A stretch of 35,749 nt of DNA. Source: an uncultured Nitrospira sp. GTDB lineage: Bacteria; Nitrospirota; Nitrospiria; Nitrospirales; Nitrospiraceae. The notes beneath the pieces are model-generated. The model saw only the letters and a program-made list of their open reading frames with translations. It did no database searches and was not told where the DNA came from. The translations under genes and the position numbers were made by a program. The DNA lies in the NCBI GenBank assembly GCA_946479785.1, contig CAMLHQ010000032.1, forward strand, positions 1 to 35,749, written 5' to 3'. This document shows positions 16,895 through 24,661 of this stretch, piece after piece (position 1 is the first letter of the stretch; each line of letters opens with the position of its first letter).

Positions 16895-16907
16895 GAACCC
16901 CTCCTTG

Positions 16908-17405
16908 TTATAAAACGAGATCTCTTCGTATCTTTTTCGCCGGCAGTGGAATTGTCAACACGGCGCAGCCCGCGGTCCGCACGACCTTCTCGGCCGTCGC
17001 GCCGAAAAAAATCTTGTCCATGTTCTCCGAGCGTCCGCCATAGCTGCCCAGCACGATTACATCAACCCGTTCCTGCCGCGCGAACTTCACGATTTCAACG
17101 AACGGCGCCCCCTCAACCACGACCCGTTCGACCGGAACCTCTTCCGTCGATTGCGATGCCAACAGTTGCCTGGTTTTCAGCCGCGCCTGATGGTGCAATC
17201 GGCGGCGTTGTTTGGTCTCATCAGACGGCACGGCCAATAGGCCCAAGCGATTGAAGGCGGCGACGGCACTCGTATCGATCACATGCAAGATAATCACGTC
17301 CGACCGAAACGCCTTCGCCATCTGAAGCGCGACCCGAAAGGCTTCACTGGAACAGGATGAAAAATCTACGGGAACCAGGATTCTACGAAAGATATCGATC
17401 GCCAT
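16908..17405 (-). CDS. Single-domain universal stress protein with altered ATP loop
   Basis: A 165-residue UspA-like protein beginning with RRILVPVDFSSCS. The C-terminal loop is GSYGGRSENMDKIFFGATAE: relative to the standard G-x2-G-x9-G-(S/T), it has two extra residues between the glycines and G-A in place of G-S. Nucleotide binding may therefore differ from its neighbours. ATG at 17405 follows GAGGA at good spacing; a TTG immediately upstream is less likely. It appears to be the first gene of the long minus-strand block. The intergenic region behind it (17406-17657) would hold the block's promoter, but I could not identify one confidently. Confidence 0.85.
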   Translation of the reverse strand: MAIDIFRRILVPVDFSSCSSEAFRVALQMAKAFRSDVIILHVIDTSAVAAFNRLGLLAVPSDETKQRRRLHHQARLKTRQLLASQSTEEVPVERVVVEGAPFVEIVKFARQERVDVIVLGSYGGRSENMDKIFFGATAEKVVRTAGCAVLTIPLPAKKIRRDLVL

Positions 17406-17523
17406 CAATTCCTCAAAACACTGATCTATTCTTTATCAGCAAGGGTAATGCCTATCACTCGAGATTGGAAGCAGCGATTTTCGTGAGTCCTCTCGGTCAG
17501 ATCGATACCATGAGTGGAACTCC

Positions 17524-17551
17524 GCTACAGCGACATTCTTTTTGCTGTAGC
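17524..17551. promoter_or_regulatory. Perfect 8-bp inverted repeat, 12-base loop
   Basis: The arms GCTACAGC (17524-17531) and GCTGTAGC (17544-17551) are exact inverted complements around a T-rich 12-base spacer. The site sits in the divergent region between the minus-strand USP/formate dehydrogenase block and the plus-strand microprotein gene. It could be an operator or an RNA hairpin. Apart from this, 17406-17657 shows nothing I can name. Confidence 0.4.
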
Positions 17552-17657
17552 AGAAGGCGACAGAAGATTGAGGCCTGCGAGGTGAAACGTGAAGGAAAAT
17601 CGGGCCAGCACGAGGCACTGGATTTGCTCAACATCGCTTCACGAAGGAGACAAGGGA

Positions 17658-17753
17658 ATGACCAAGGCACACTGGTGGTTGGCTGGCGCGGTCGGGCTCG
17701 GTCTGGCGATCACGATCTATCTGGTCTTCTTTTGCCCGATTGAATGTCGGTGA
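17658..17753 (+). CDS. 31-residue single-helix membrane microprotein with CxxxC tail
   Basis: A very short open frame with strong translation signals: AAGGAG eight bases before an ATG at 17658 and a clean TGA stop. The product starts with a short polar and Trp-rich segment (MTKAHWW), has one hydrophobic helix (about 8-25), and ends CPIECR, with C26 and C30 forming a CxxxC pair. It has no domain I recognise. A two-cysteine tail next to a helix suggests metal or haem binding, or an assembly factor for a membrane complex, but this is inference. The USP gene follows 126 bp later on the same strand. Codon choice and GC match the neighbours, supporting a real gene. Confidence 0.6.
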   Translation: MTKAHWWLAGAVGLGLAITIYLVFFCPIECR

Positions 17754-17879
17754 GTTCTTGAATTTTAAAGGATCTGCCTCGTCGAAGTGTGACCCGCGCC
17801 GTATCTATTTGATCATCGCCACCGTGCCTTGCCGACATGATCGAGGCTCGCTCGAAGGAGACCTAAGAGAGGTGCCGTC

Positions 17880-18740
17880 ATGAAAATCCTGCTCGCCGTG
17901 GATGGGTCCGATTACTCCTACGAAGCGGTTCGCGCGTTGAAATATCTGAGGAGGGCGGATCAGTTGATTGTGCTCCACGTCTTGAACGTGCCGCGCCCGG
18001 CCTACCCCATGATGATGCCGGAGGTCGCCGACGAACTCTACCGAACAGCCGAACGGAGCATGCGGGAAGACGGCGAACGGCTGCTCGAGCGCGTGCGGTC
18101 GTTGCTGCCCCCGCACACCGGCCCCTCGACAACGCGACTGGAGCTGGGGTCGCCAGCCGACATGATCGTAGAATTGGCGAAGCGTGAACAAGTCGACCTC
18201 ATCGTCATGGGAGCGCGCGGAGTTGGTCCGATCAAAGAGCGGTTGCTCGGAAGCGTCGCTCACCGCGTCCTCACCTATGCCTCCTGCGCGAAATTGATCG
18301 TCACGACTCCCCTACGAGCCCTTTCGCGCCTGCTCCTTCCCATCGCAGGCGAGGCGGACGCAAACCATGCCCTGCAGTTTCTCAAACGCAACCCCTTTGC
18401 ATCACCAGTCGAGCTCAGGCTACTGACCGTCCTGCCCCACACGTTACCGCCTTGGCCGGCAGGGTCGGCAGCGTTCGAATTGGAAGCGACTGCGCTCCGG
18501 AGCGCGCGTGAGTTCATCGACGGAGTCGGCGTGCAGCTGCGTTCGCTCGGGTATCAGTCGACGGCGGAGGCCTTGTTGGGCTCACCCGTCCAGGCCATCA
18601 TCGAGGAGTGCCGGAAGACGAACCCGGACTTGATTCTGATGGGCTCTCGCGGGAGCCGAGGACTTGGACGCCTCGTACTGGGAAGCGTTTCGCACGCACT
18701 GTTGCACCACAGCCCCTGTCCTCTGTTGGTTTTTAGCTAG
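17880..18740 (+). CDS. Tandem universal stress protein (two Usp domains)
   Basis: A 286-residue cytoplasmic protein. The first Usp domain opens MKILLAVDGSDYS and ends GARGVGP...LLGSVAHRV; the second ends GSRGSRG...VLGSVSHAL. Both nucleotide loops keep G-x2-G-x9-G-S. The second domain's opening strand (RLLLPIAGE) lacks the usual D-x-S, so the halves have diverged. ATG at 17880 is preceded by AGAGAGG at workable spacing. It heads a plus-strand series with FmdB, a small cytochrome c and a pentapeptide protein, 25 bp before the FmdB gene. This is the fourth USP gene within 11 kb. Confidence 0.88.
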   Translation: MKILLAVDGSDYSYEAVRALKYLRRADQLIVLHVLNVPRPAYPMMMPEVADELYRTAERSMREDGERLLERVRSLLPPHTGPSTTRLELGSPADMIVELAKREQVDLIVMGARGVGPIKERLLGSVAHRVLTYASCAKLIVTTPLRALSRLLLPIAGEADANHALQFLKRNPFASPVELRLLTVLPHTLPPWPAGSAAFELEATALRSAREFIDGVGVQLRSLGYQSTAEALLGSPVQAIIEECRKTNPDLILMGSRGSRGLGRLVLGSVSHALLHHSPCPLLVFS

Positions 18741-18765
18741 AAGGCCGTCGAGAGGGGGAGTTTTT

Positions 18766-18930
18766 ATGCCGATGTATGACTACAAGTGTCAGGATTGCGG
18801 AAAGGAATCGTTGCTCGTCCTGACGTTAAAAGAGCACGAGGCAGGAAAAGTCACGTGTCCTTCTTGCCAAAGCACGAACGTGAAGCAGATGTACACGTCC
18901 TTCATTGCCCACACCACCAAGAAGAGTTGA
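18766..18930 (+). CDS. FmdB-family zinc-ribbon protein
   Basis: A 54-residue protein starting MPMYDYKCQDCG, the standard opening of the FmdB/CxxC_CxxC_SSSS family. Four cysteines (C8, C11, C31, C34) form a zinc ribbon, followed by a short Ser/Thr/Lys-rich tail. FmdB proteins were first noted next to formamidase genes and are presumed regulators; their mechanism is not established. ATG at 18766 follows AGAGGGGGAG. The next gene starts eight bases after this stop, so they are co-transcribed. Confidence 0.85.
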   Translation: MPMYDYKCQDCGKESLLVLTLKEHEAGKVTCPSCQSTNVKQMYTSFIAHTTKKS

Positions 18931-18938
18931 GGACACGC

Positions 18939-19298
18939 ATGCGTCTGTTATGGATGGTGGGATTTCTGGCAGTCGCGACCTTCATGAGACCTCTCGTGCT
19001 TCCGGCGCAGGAGTATCCTCCCGATGTGACGCGCGGGAAGGCCGTGTATGAGCGTCATTGTGTTTCCTGCCATGGTACCGGCGGATGGGGCGACGGTCCG
19101 AATGCCCCGTTGCTGAAAGTTGCGCCGGCCAATTTCCATCGCTTCAGTTCGTTTCTGAAATCGGATGAAGAATTGCTCCGCACCATTGAGCACGGTGTCG
19201 TCTATAGCCCGATGCATTCGTGGCGTGGGCAGCTCACTGACGGAGAGATGCAAGACGTCGTCGCCTATATTCGCTTATTGTCACAGCAGGGGCGCTAG
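18939..19298 (+). CDS. Small exported monohaem cytochrome c
   Basis: A 119-residue protein. The signal peptide covers about residues 1-23 (LLWMVGFLAVATFMRPLVLPA). One haem site is CVSCH (41-45), and M92 in SPMHSW is the probable sixth ligand, giving a class I cytochrome c of usual length. The GTGGWGDG stretch after the haem is typical of the cytochrome c class associated with alternative oxidases and dehydrogenases. It should shuttle electrons in the periplasm. ATG at 18939 follows GAGGA with good spacing and lies eight bases after the FmdB stop. Confidence 0.88.
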   Translation: MRLLWMVGFLAVATFMRPLVLPAQEYPPDVTRGKAVYERHCVSCHGTGGWGDGPNAPLLKVAPANFHRFSSFLKSDEELLRTIEHGVVYSPMHSWRGQLTDGEMQDVVAYIRLLSQQGR

Positions 19299-19329
19299 CC
19301 GTCGCTGGAGCGACCAAGGAGTCATCACG

Positions 19330-19350
19330 ATGGAGAAGCTCGATGCATAA
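19330..19350 (+). CDS. Possible six-codon leader peptide (MEKLDA)
   Basis: An ATG at 19330 sits eight bases after AAGGAG and encodes only MEKLDA before TAA at 19348-19350. It overlaps, in another frame, the ATG of the pentapeptide gene at 19343. Ribosomes recruited here would terminate just past the downstream start, which could couple or throttle translation. Chance is also possible, since the downstream start has its own GGAG. Confidence 0.3.
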   Translation: MEKLDA

Positions 19351-20770
19351 GACGCTCGAAGAACGATTGACCCTGCTTCCCTTCTTGGTTGTCGCATTGA
19401 CAGTGATCGCAAGCTCTCTCGTGCAAGCGGGACTGTCCGGCACGTCCGCCCAGGGCAAACCCTGCCTCAGTCCCCACAAGCAGAAAACCGTCATGGAGAA
19501 GACATTGAGAGCGATCGTCGAATCGCACGGTCAGTGGTTGGAACAGCGATACAACCACGACTATCACCGTGCAGACCTCTGCCAAGCGGATCTTCATCAG
19601 GCTGCGCTCAACGGAGCGAATTTGGAGCGAGCGAACTTGGAGGGAGCCAATCTCCGGCAAGCCAATTTGTACCAGAGCACATTGACGCATGCACGTCTGG
19701 CGGGAGCAGACCTCACCAAGGCCGGCCTCGAAGACAGCAATCTGTCCGGAGCCGATATGCGGCAAACCCGACTGTCGCATGCGAATCTGTTTCGCGTGAT
19801 CGGGGATGAGGCGGCGCTCTTCAACGCCGTCTTGAGCGGGACCCAGTTGCACGAATCGACCTTCGAACGAACCCATTTCGAAGGTGCCGATCTCACCTCA
19901 GCCGATTTCACAAATGCCAGCGTCGTCGACAGTTATTTTTACGGGGCGAATCTTCATCGGGCGACGCTCACTGAGGCGGACTTCATGGGAACCGATCTCC
20001 GCCAAACGAACCTTACCAAGGCCAACCTGACGAAGACGAACCTTCAAGGAGCGTTGCTCGACGACGCACAACTCCACGGCGCGCGCCTCGTGGAAGCGGA
20101 TCTGGAAGGGGCATATTTCGACGAAGCCGATCTGACGGAAGCCAGTCTCCGCGGAGCTCTGCTCCGGGGAGCGGATCTCCGCTTCACCAATTTGCAATCC
20201 GCAGGTTTTCAGCAGGCCGACCTCGAGGGTGTCAATTTCGAAGGCGCGCGATTCGTGAAGACCAATGCCCAATCCGCCAATATGACGATGGCCATTTTGT
20301 ACCACGCGGTGGTCGACGAGGCCGATTTCCGTGACGCCCGATTGCACAACGCCGTTCTGATCGGTGCGCGAGGCACAGGAACCATCTTCTCCAAGGCGGA
20401 TCTGAGCGATATCTACGCGCCGAAGGTGTCGCTGCAACGCGCATCCTTCAACGACGCCAAATTGGAAATGGCCAATCTCGTGGCGGCGGACCTCAGAAAA
20501 TCCACCTTCAGCCGCGCGAACCTTACGCATGCCAGCTTACAAGAAGCGAATCTTCAAGAGGCCTTGTTCTTCGGAGCGGACCTGACGGGAGCCAGACTCG
20601 ACGCAGCCGATCTCCGGCATGCCAACTTTCAGGGGACGAATCTTTCAGGAACACTCGGCCTGACACAAGCGCAACTCGATAGCGCCTGTCTGGACGATCA
20701 AACCACGTTGCCCGCGAACTTCAACCGTCCGGCTCCCTGCGCACCACCCAAGAAGGCGCCGCGACGTTAG
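19343..20770 (+). CDS. Secreted pentapeptide-repeat protein
   Basis: A 475-residue protein with an N-terminal hydrophobic signal (about 12-30, LPFLVVALTVIASSLVQAG). From about residue 70 to 430 it is nearly all pentapeptide repeats of the A(D/N)Lxx form, over 65 units, which fold as a right-handed quadrilateral beta-helix. The tail (LTQAQLDSACLDDQTTLP) is a common C-terminal cap in such proteins. The export signal sets it apart from cytoplasmic Qnr/MfpA DNA mimics; it is probably a periplasmic or surface structural protein of unknown role. ATG at 19343 is preceded by GGAG within a possible six-codon leader. It ends 27 bp before the convergent ada gene. Confidence 0.85.
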   Translation: MHKTLEERLTLLPFLVVALTVIASSLVQAGLSGTSAQGKPCLSPHKQKTVMEKTLRAIVESHGQWLEQRYNHDYHRADLCQADLHQAALNGANLERANLEGANLRQANLYQSTLTHARLAGADLTKAGLEDSNLSGADMRQTRLSHANLFRVIGDEAALFNAVLSGTQLHESTFERTHFEGADLTSADFTNASVVDSYFYGANLHRATLTEADFMGTDLRQTNLTKANLTKTNLQGALLDDAQLHGARLVEADLEGAYFDEADLTEASLRGALLRGADLRFTNLQSAGFQQADLEGVNFEGARFVKTNAQSANMTMAILYHAVVDEADFRDARLHNAVLIGARGTGTIFSKADLSDIYAPKVSLQRASFNDAKLEMANLVAADLRKSTFSRANLTHASLQEANLQEALFFGADLTGARLDAADLRHANFQGTNLSGTLGLTQAQLDSACLDDQTTLPANFNRPAPCAPPKKAPRR

Positions 20771-20797
20771 GACTCACTCTGCTCATCCCTGCGGCCG

Positions 20798-21877
20798 TCA
20801 TGACCGCCGCTCCCGCTCCAACAACGCACGTTTGCGCGCGATTCCCCATCGATACCCGGACAAACTGCCATCGCGGCGCACGACGCGGTGACAGGGAATC
20901 GCCACGGCCAGGGCATTCGCGCCGCAGGCGCGCGCGACGGCTCGCACGGACTTGGGAGCGCCGATGGCGATCGCAATATCGGTGTAAGTCATCCGTTCGC
21001 TGCTGGGAATCCGTTGCAATGCCTGCCACACCCGCCGTTGAAATGCCGTGCCTCTAATGTCCAGCGGAAGGTCCAAGCCGATCGCCGGCGCTTCCACAAA
21101 GCCCACGACACGCGACACCAGCCGCTCGAATGTGGCGTCGCCGCCGACCATGTGGGCACGCGGGAATCGGTTCTGCAAATCTCGGATGAGGACATCGGGA
21201 TCATCGCCGAGGAGAATGGCGCAGATGCCCTCTTCGCTCTTGGCCACCAGTATCGACCCAAGCGAACATTCTCCGACGGCGAAGCGAATGGTCACCCCTT
21301 CCCCGCCGCTTCGGAAGGACGACGGCGTCATGCCTAGGATGTCGTTCGACGTTTCGTAAAACCGCCCGTTCGAATTGTACCCGGCCTCATAGATGGCTTC
21401 CGTGACGGTACGGCTCCGTTCAAGTGTCAGACGCACCCGCTTAGCACGATGGGCGGCGGCATACTGTCGCGGCGTCACGCCTGTGACTGCTTTGAACACA
21501 CGATGAAAGTATGACGAACTCAACTGCGCCTCCTCAGCCAACCGTTCGAGACCGATCATCTGTTCAGACTGCTCGATGAGCCGGCAGACCTTCGAGATCA
21601 TCGCCGCCTGCCGGTTCTTTTCCGAGGTCTGATCCGGCTTGCAACGCTTGCAGGGACGGAATCCGGCTTGTTCAGCCTCACGACGGGTTTGATGAAAACG
21701 CACATGCTCGGGTCTTGCCAGGCGCGCGGCGCATGACGGCCGGCAATATACGCCGGTCGTCGAGACCGAGTAGTAGAAAGTTCCGTCAGCCTGGGGATTT
21801 CGCGTTGCCACAGAAGCCCAGCGAGCATCCCGTTCGGTGACGACCGCACGTTCCACCCGTGGTGCTGCGTTGTTCAT
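20798..21877 (-). CDS. ada: Ada: methyl-DNA repair protein and transcription activator
   Basis: A 359-residue bifunctional protein. The N-terminal zinc site has C45, C49, C76 and C79; C45 is the equivalent of the E. coli Cys38 that takes methyl groups from phosphotriesters and switches on activation. An AraC-type helix-turn-helix region follows (about 95-190). The C-terminal O6-methylguanine methyltransferase has PCHRV with the acceptor C329. All key residues are present, so it should repair alkylated DNA and induce its own regulon. ATG at 21877 has GGAG at good spacing; the frame stays open further upstream, but those codons do not look like Ada. It is downstream of mgtA with a 119-bp gap, so it probably has its own promoter. 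Confidence 0.93.
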   Translation of the reverse strand: MNNAAPRVERAVVTERDARWASVATRNPQADGTFYYSVSTTGVYCRPSCAARLARPEHVRFHQTRREAEQAGFRPCKRCKPDQTSEKNRQAAMISKVCRLIEQSEQMIGLERLAEEAQLSSSYFHRVFKAVTGVTPRQYAAAHRAKRVRLTLERSRTVTEAIYEAGYNSNGRFYETSNDILGMTPSSFRSGGEGVTIRFAVGECSLGSILVAKSEEGICAILLGDDPDVLIRDLQNRFPRAHMVGGDATFERLVSRVVGFVEAPAIGLDLPLDIRGTAFQRRVWQALQRIPSSERMTYTDIAIAIGAPKSVRAVARACGANALAVAIPCHRVVRRDGSLSGYRWGIARKRALLERERRS

Positions 21878-21996
21878 GGTTGCTCCGTCATGGAATTGTC
21901 TCGGCAGTAACGTAGCAGCAGACCTTCTTTCTGACACTCCGATTCTTGCTGTTGAATTGATCCGAGACCTAAAGACGAGCGACCGCATTCTACGAT

Positions 21997-24525
21997 TCAT
22001 CGCGGACGGACTCTCCGCTCAGCCTCAGCATAGAAATGCTTCTTCACGAACTCAGCTGTCAGGACATAAGCCAAAAGAATGAGTGCCAATGCGAGAATGA
22101 ACAAGGGGGGGACCGGTTCGAATCCCAACACTGTCCCCACCGATGTCAGGGGCAACAGCAGGGTCACCACCCCGACGCCCAGCGTGCTGATGAGCAGGGC
22201 AGGCGATGGCCGGCTGGTCACGAAGGGCCGTCGTGTGCGGATGACCAAGACGATCAGCGAAGCCGAGATGACGGATTCCATAAACCAGCCCGTCCGGAAC
22301 TGACCGGTGGTCGCTCGCAAAAAGAGCCACAAAACACCGAACGTCAGAAAGTCGAACAGGGAACTCACCAAACCGAACGTAAGCATGAAGCGGCGGATAA
22401 AGGGAATATCCCACCGGCGCGGACGCTCGACCAGTTCCTGATCCACCCGATCGGTGGCGATCGTCATCTCGGGAATATCCGTCAATAGATTTGTGAGGAG
22501 AATCTGTTTCGGCAGCAACGGCAGGAACGGAAGGAACAGAGATGCACCGGCCATACTGAACATGTTCCCGAAATTCGCGCTCGTGGCCATAAAGACATAT
22601 TTCAACGTATTCGCAAACGTCACGCGCCCTTCCTCGACCCCTTTCACCAGGACGCCCAGATCGTGTTCCAGTAGCACGAGATCCGCGGCTTCCTTGGCGA
22701 TGTCCACGGCACTGTCGACGGAGATGCCGACATCCGCCGCGTGTAACGCAGGCGCATCGTTGATGCCGTCGCCGATATACCCGACAACATGGCCCGCCGC
22801 TTTCAGCGAGCGGACGATCCGTTCTTTTTGATTGGGCTCGATTTCGGCAAAAATATCCACGCTGCCGGCCTGACCGCGCAGCGCCTCGTCGCTTATGCCA
22901 GCCAGCTCCGCTCCTGTCATTACATGAGGATCGGCCAGTCCCACTTGCCGGCCGATATGTTCCGCCACCAACGCATGATCACCCGTGATCACCTTGAGCG
23001 ACACGCCGAGCCCATGCAGCCGGGCGACCGTCCCGCCGATGCCGGGCTTGGGCGGGTCGGCAAATACCAGCAGGCCGAGGAATGTCATGTCGGTTTCCTG
23101 TTCCTTCGAAACCCGATCGACGGCGCCCATATCGCGGGTGGCGAGCCCGATGGTGCGGAACCCCTGCCGGTTCCACCCGTGGACCTGATCGAGGATGGCG
23201 GTTCGCACCTGTTCGATGGGCACGATCGATCCGTCACTCTCTTCCGCGTGAGCACAAACGTCGAGCACGCGCACGACCGCCCCTTTCGTGATCAGGAGAT
23301 GCGTCTTCGGGGTAACGACCAGGACGGAGAGCCTCTTGCGCACGAAGTCGTAGGGTTCCTCTTCCAGCTTGCGATATCCGGAAAGATCGAAGCGGTGCTG
23401 GGTCCGTAGCGCATCGTCGAGAGGGTTTGGAAAGCCGGTTTCAAATGCGGCGTTGAGCGTGGCAAGGAGCAGCACCGATTCGCTCGGCTTCCCTGCCAGA
23501 TTGAACGCACCATGGAGCCGCATCGTGCCTTCAGTGAGGGTGCCGGTCTTGTCCGAGCAGAGCACGTTCATGCTGCCGAAATTCTCAATCGATTCCAATC
23601 GCTTGACGACAACCTTTTCCTGCGCCATGCGCTTGGCTCCATGAGAGAGATTGACGCTGATGATGGCGGGCAAGAGTTGCGGGGTCAGTCCGACGGCCAA
23701 CGCCATGGCAAAGAGAAACGCTTCGAGCACCGGCCGTTCGAGATACACGTTCACGGCAAAGATGCCGAGCACCAGGAGCAAGGTGACCTCAAGCAACAGA
23801 TAACCGAAGCGTCGGACGCCCCGCTCGAATTCCGTTTCCGGCGCCCGCACGCGCAGGCGATGGGCGATGCGTCCGAACTCCGTCTCCTTCCCCACCGCCA
23901 CGACGACGGCGCTGGCGCGCCCGCTCACGACATGCGTTCCGAGAAACAGGCTGTTTGTCCGATCTTGCAGCGGTGTCTCGGCGGCAAGCGTACCGGGAGT
24001 TTTCTCGGCGGGATAGGCTTCTCCGGTCAACACCGCTTCGTCGACAAAGAGATCCTTGGCGGCGAGGAGCCGGGCATCGCCCGGCAGCGTCGATCCCGCC
24101 GACAATTCAACGACGTCCCCCGGCACGACAAGCTCCAGCGGTATTTCAATTACACGGCCGTCCCGCCGCACCTCGGTCGTCACGTGGACGAGCGCCAATA
24201 ACTTGGCGACTACATGAGCGGCACCGTATTCCTGCCAGAAACCCAGCAGGACGCTGATCAGGATGATAGTCAGGATAATAACGGCGTCCGTGCGATCGGA
24301 GAGAAAGAAAGAAATCCCGGCCGCGCTCAGCAAAATGAGCATGATGGGGTTGTGCAATTGCGCGAAGAATAGCCGCAAAGGCTGCACGTCGGTGCCAGGT
24401 TTCAGACGTGTCGTGCGCAACGACTCGTTGCGTCTTGCAGCCTCCTCACCGCTCAGCCCGTCCGGTGAGGATTGCAGGCGACGGAGCAACGTATCCGGAG
24501 TCTCACTCCAGAATGCGACCGACAT
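21997..24525 (-). CDS. mgtA: MgtA-type magnesium-importing P-type ATPase
   Basis: An 842-residue P3B-type ATPase of the inner membrane. Phosphorylation is at D325 in CSDKTGTLTEG. The actuator TGEA, TGDH and GDGINDAPAL hinge motifs are all present, so catalysis looks intact. About ten hydrophobic helices are visible: two pairs before the catalytic domains and a C-terminal set of six. VGLTPQLLPAI in helix 4 and the NLLTDIPEM segment are characteristic of MgtA/MgtB rather than calcium pumps. It is somewhat shorter than the E. coli enzyme at the N-terminus. ATG at 24525 has no evident Shine-Dalgarno. The usual MgtC partner and PhoPQ-type genes are not in the window. Confidence 0.9.
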   Translation of the reverse strand: MSVAFWSETPDTLLRRLQSSPDGLSGEEAARRNESLRTTRLKPGTDVQPLRLFFAQLHNPIMLILLSAAGISFFLSDRTDAVIILTIILISVLLGFWQEYGAAHVVAKLLALVHVTTEVRRDGRVIEIPLELVVPGDVVELSAGSTLPGDARLLAAKDLFVDEAVLTGEAYPAEKTPGTLAAETPLQDRTNSLFLGTHVVSGRASAVVVAVGKETEFGRIAHRLRVRAPETEFERGVRRFGYLLLEVTLLLVLGIFAVNVYLERPVLEAFLFAMALAVGLTPQLLPAIISVNLSHGAKRMAQEKVVVKRLESIENFGSMNVLCSDKTGTLTEGTMRLHGAFNLAGKPSESVLLLATLNAAFETGFPNPLDDALRTQHRFDLSGYRKLEEEPYDFVRKRLSVLVVTPKTHLLITKGAVVRVLDVCAHAEESDGSIVPIEQVRTAILDQVHGWNRQGFRTIGLATRDMGAVDRVSKEQETDMTFLGLLVFADPPKPGIGGTVARLHGLGVSLKVITGDHALVAEHIGRQVGLADPHVMTGAELAGISDEALRGQAGSVDIFAEIEPNQKERIVRSLKAAGHVVGYIGDGINDAPALHAADVGISVDSAVDIAKEAADLVLLEHDLGVLVKGVEEGRVTFANTLKYVFMATSANFGNMFSMAGASLFLPFLPLLPKQILLTNLLTDIPEMTIATDRVDQELVERPRRWDIPFIRRFMLTFGLVSSLFDFLTFGVLWLFLRATTGQFRTGWFMESVISASLIVLVIRTRRPFVTSRPSPALLISTLGVGVVTLLLPLTSVGTVLGFEPVPPLFILALALILLAYVLTAEFVKKHFYAEAERRVRPR

Positions 24526-24661
24526 AGGTCTTCAGCTCAACTTCAATTTGCATGTTGTGCCTTCGTTCGGCGGCATCCTAAACTAAATCGCAAGAATCGG
24601 CACCATCTGTCATAGGCACCGGTCCTGTGCAATACTACGTGCCGGGAGAGGTTCGCGTTCC

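Noticed and set aside
19898..20530. Minus-strand open frame of 210 codons
   Set aside because: It is the mirror of the pentapeptide repeats; its periodic composition follows from the sense-strand repeats.
21878..22000. 41-codon upstream extension of ada
   Set aside because: No ribosome site, and the residues are unlike Ada; ATG at 21877 has GGAG.
23512..24201. Plus-strand open frame of 229 codons
   Set aside because: Antisense to mgtA, with no start signal and no recognisable domain.
21997..24525. Calcium-type (SERCA-like) ATPase
   Set aside because: The helix-4 and C-terminal motifs fit MgtA better than calcium pumps.
24618..24640. GGCAC...TGC motif resembling a sigma-54 promoter before yqjG
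   Set aside because: The GG and GC elements are 12 bases apart, not 10.
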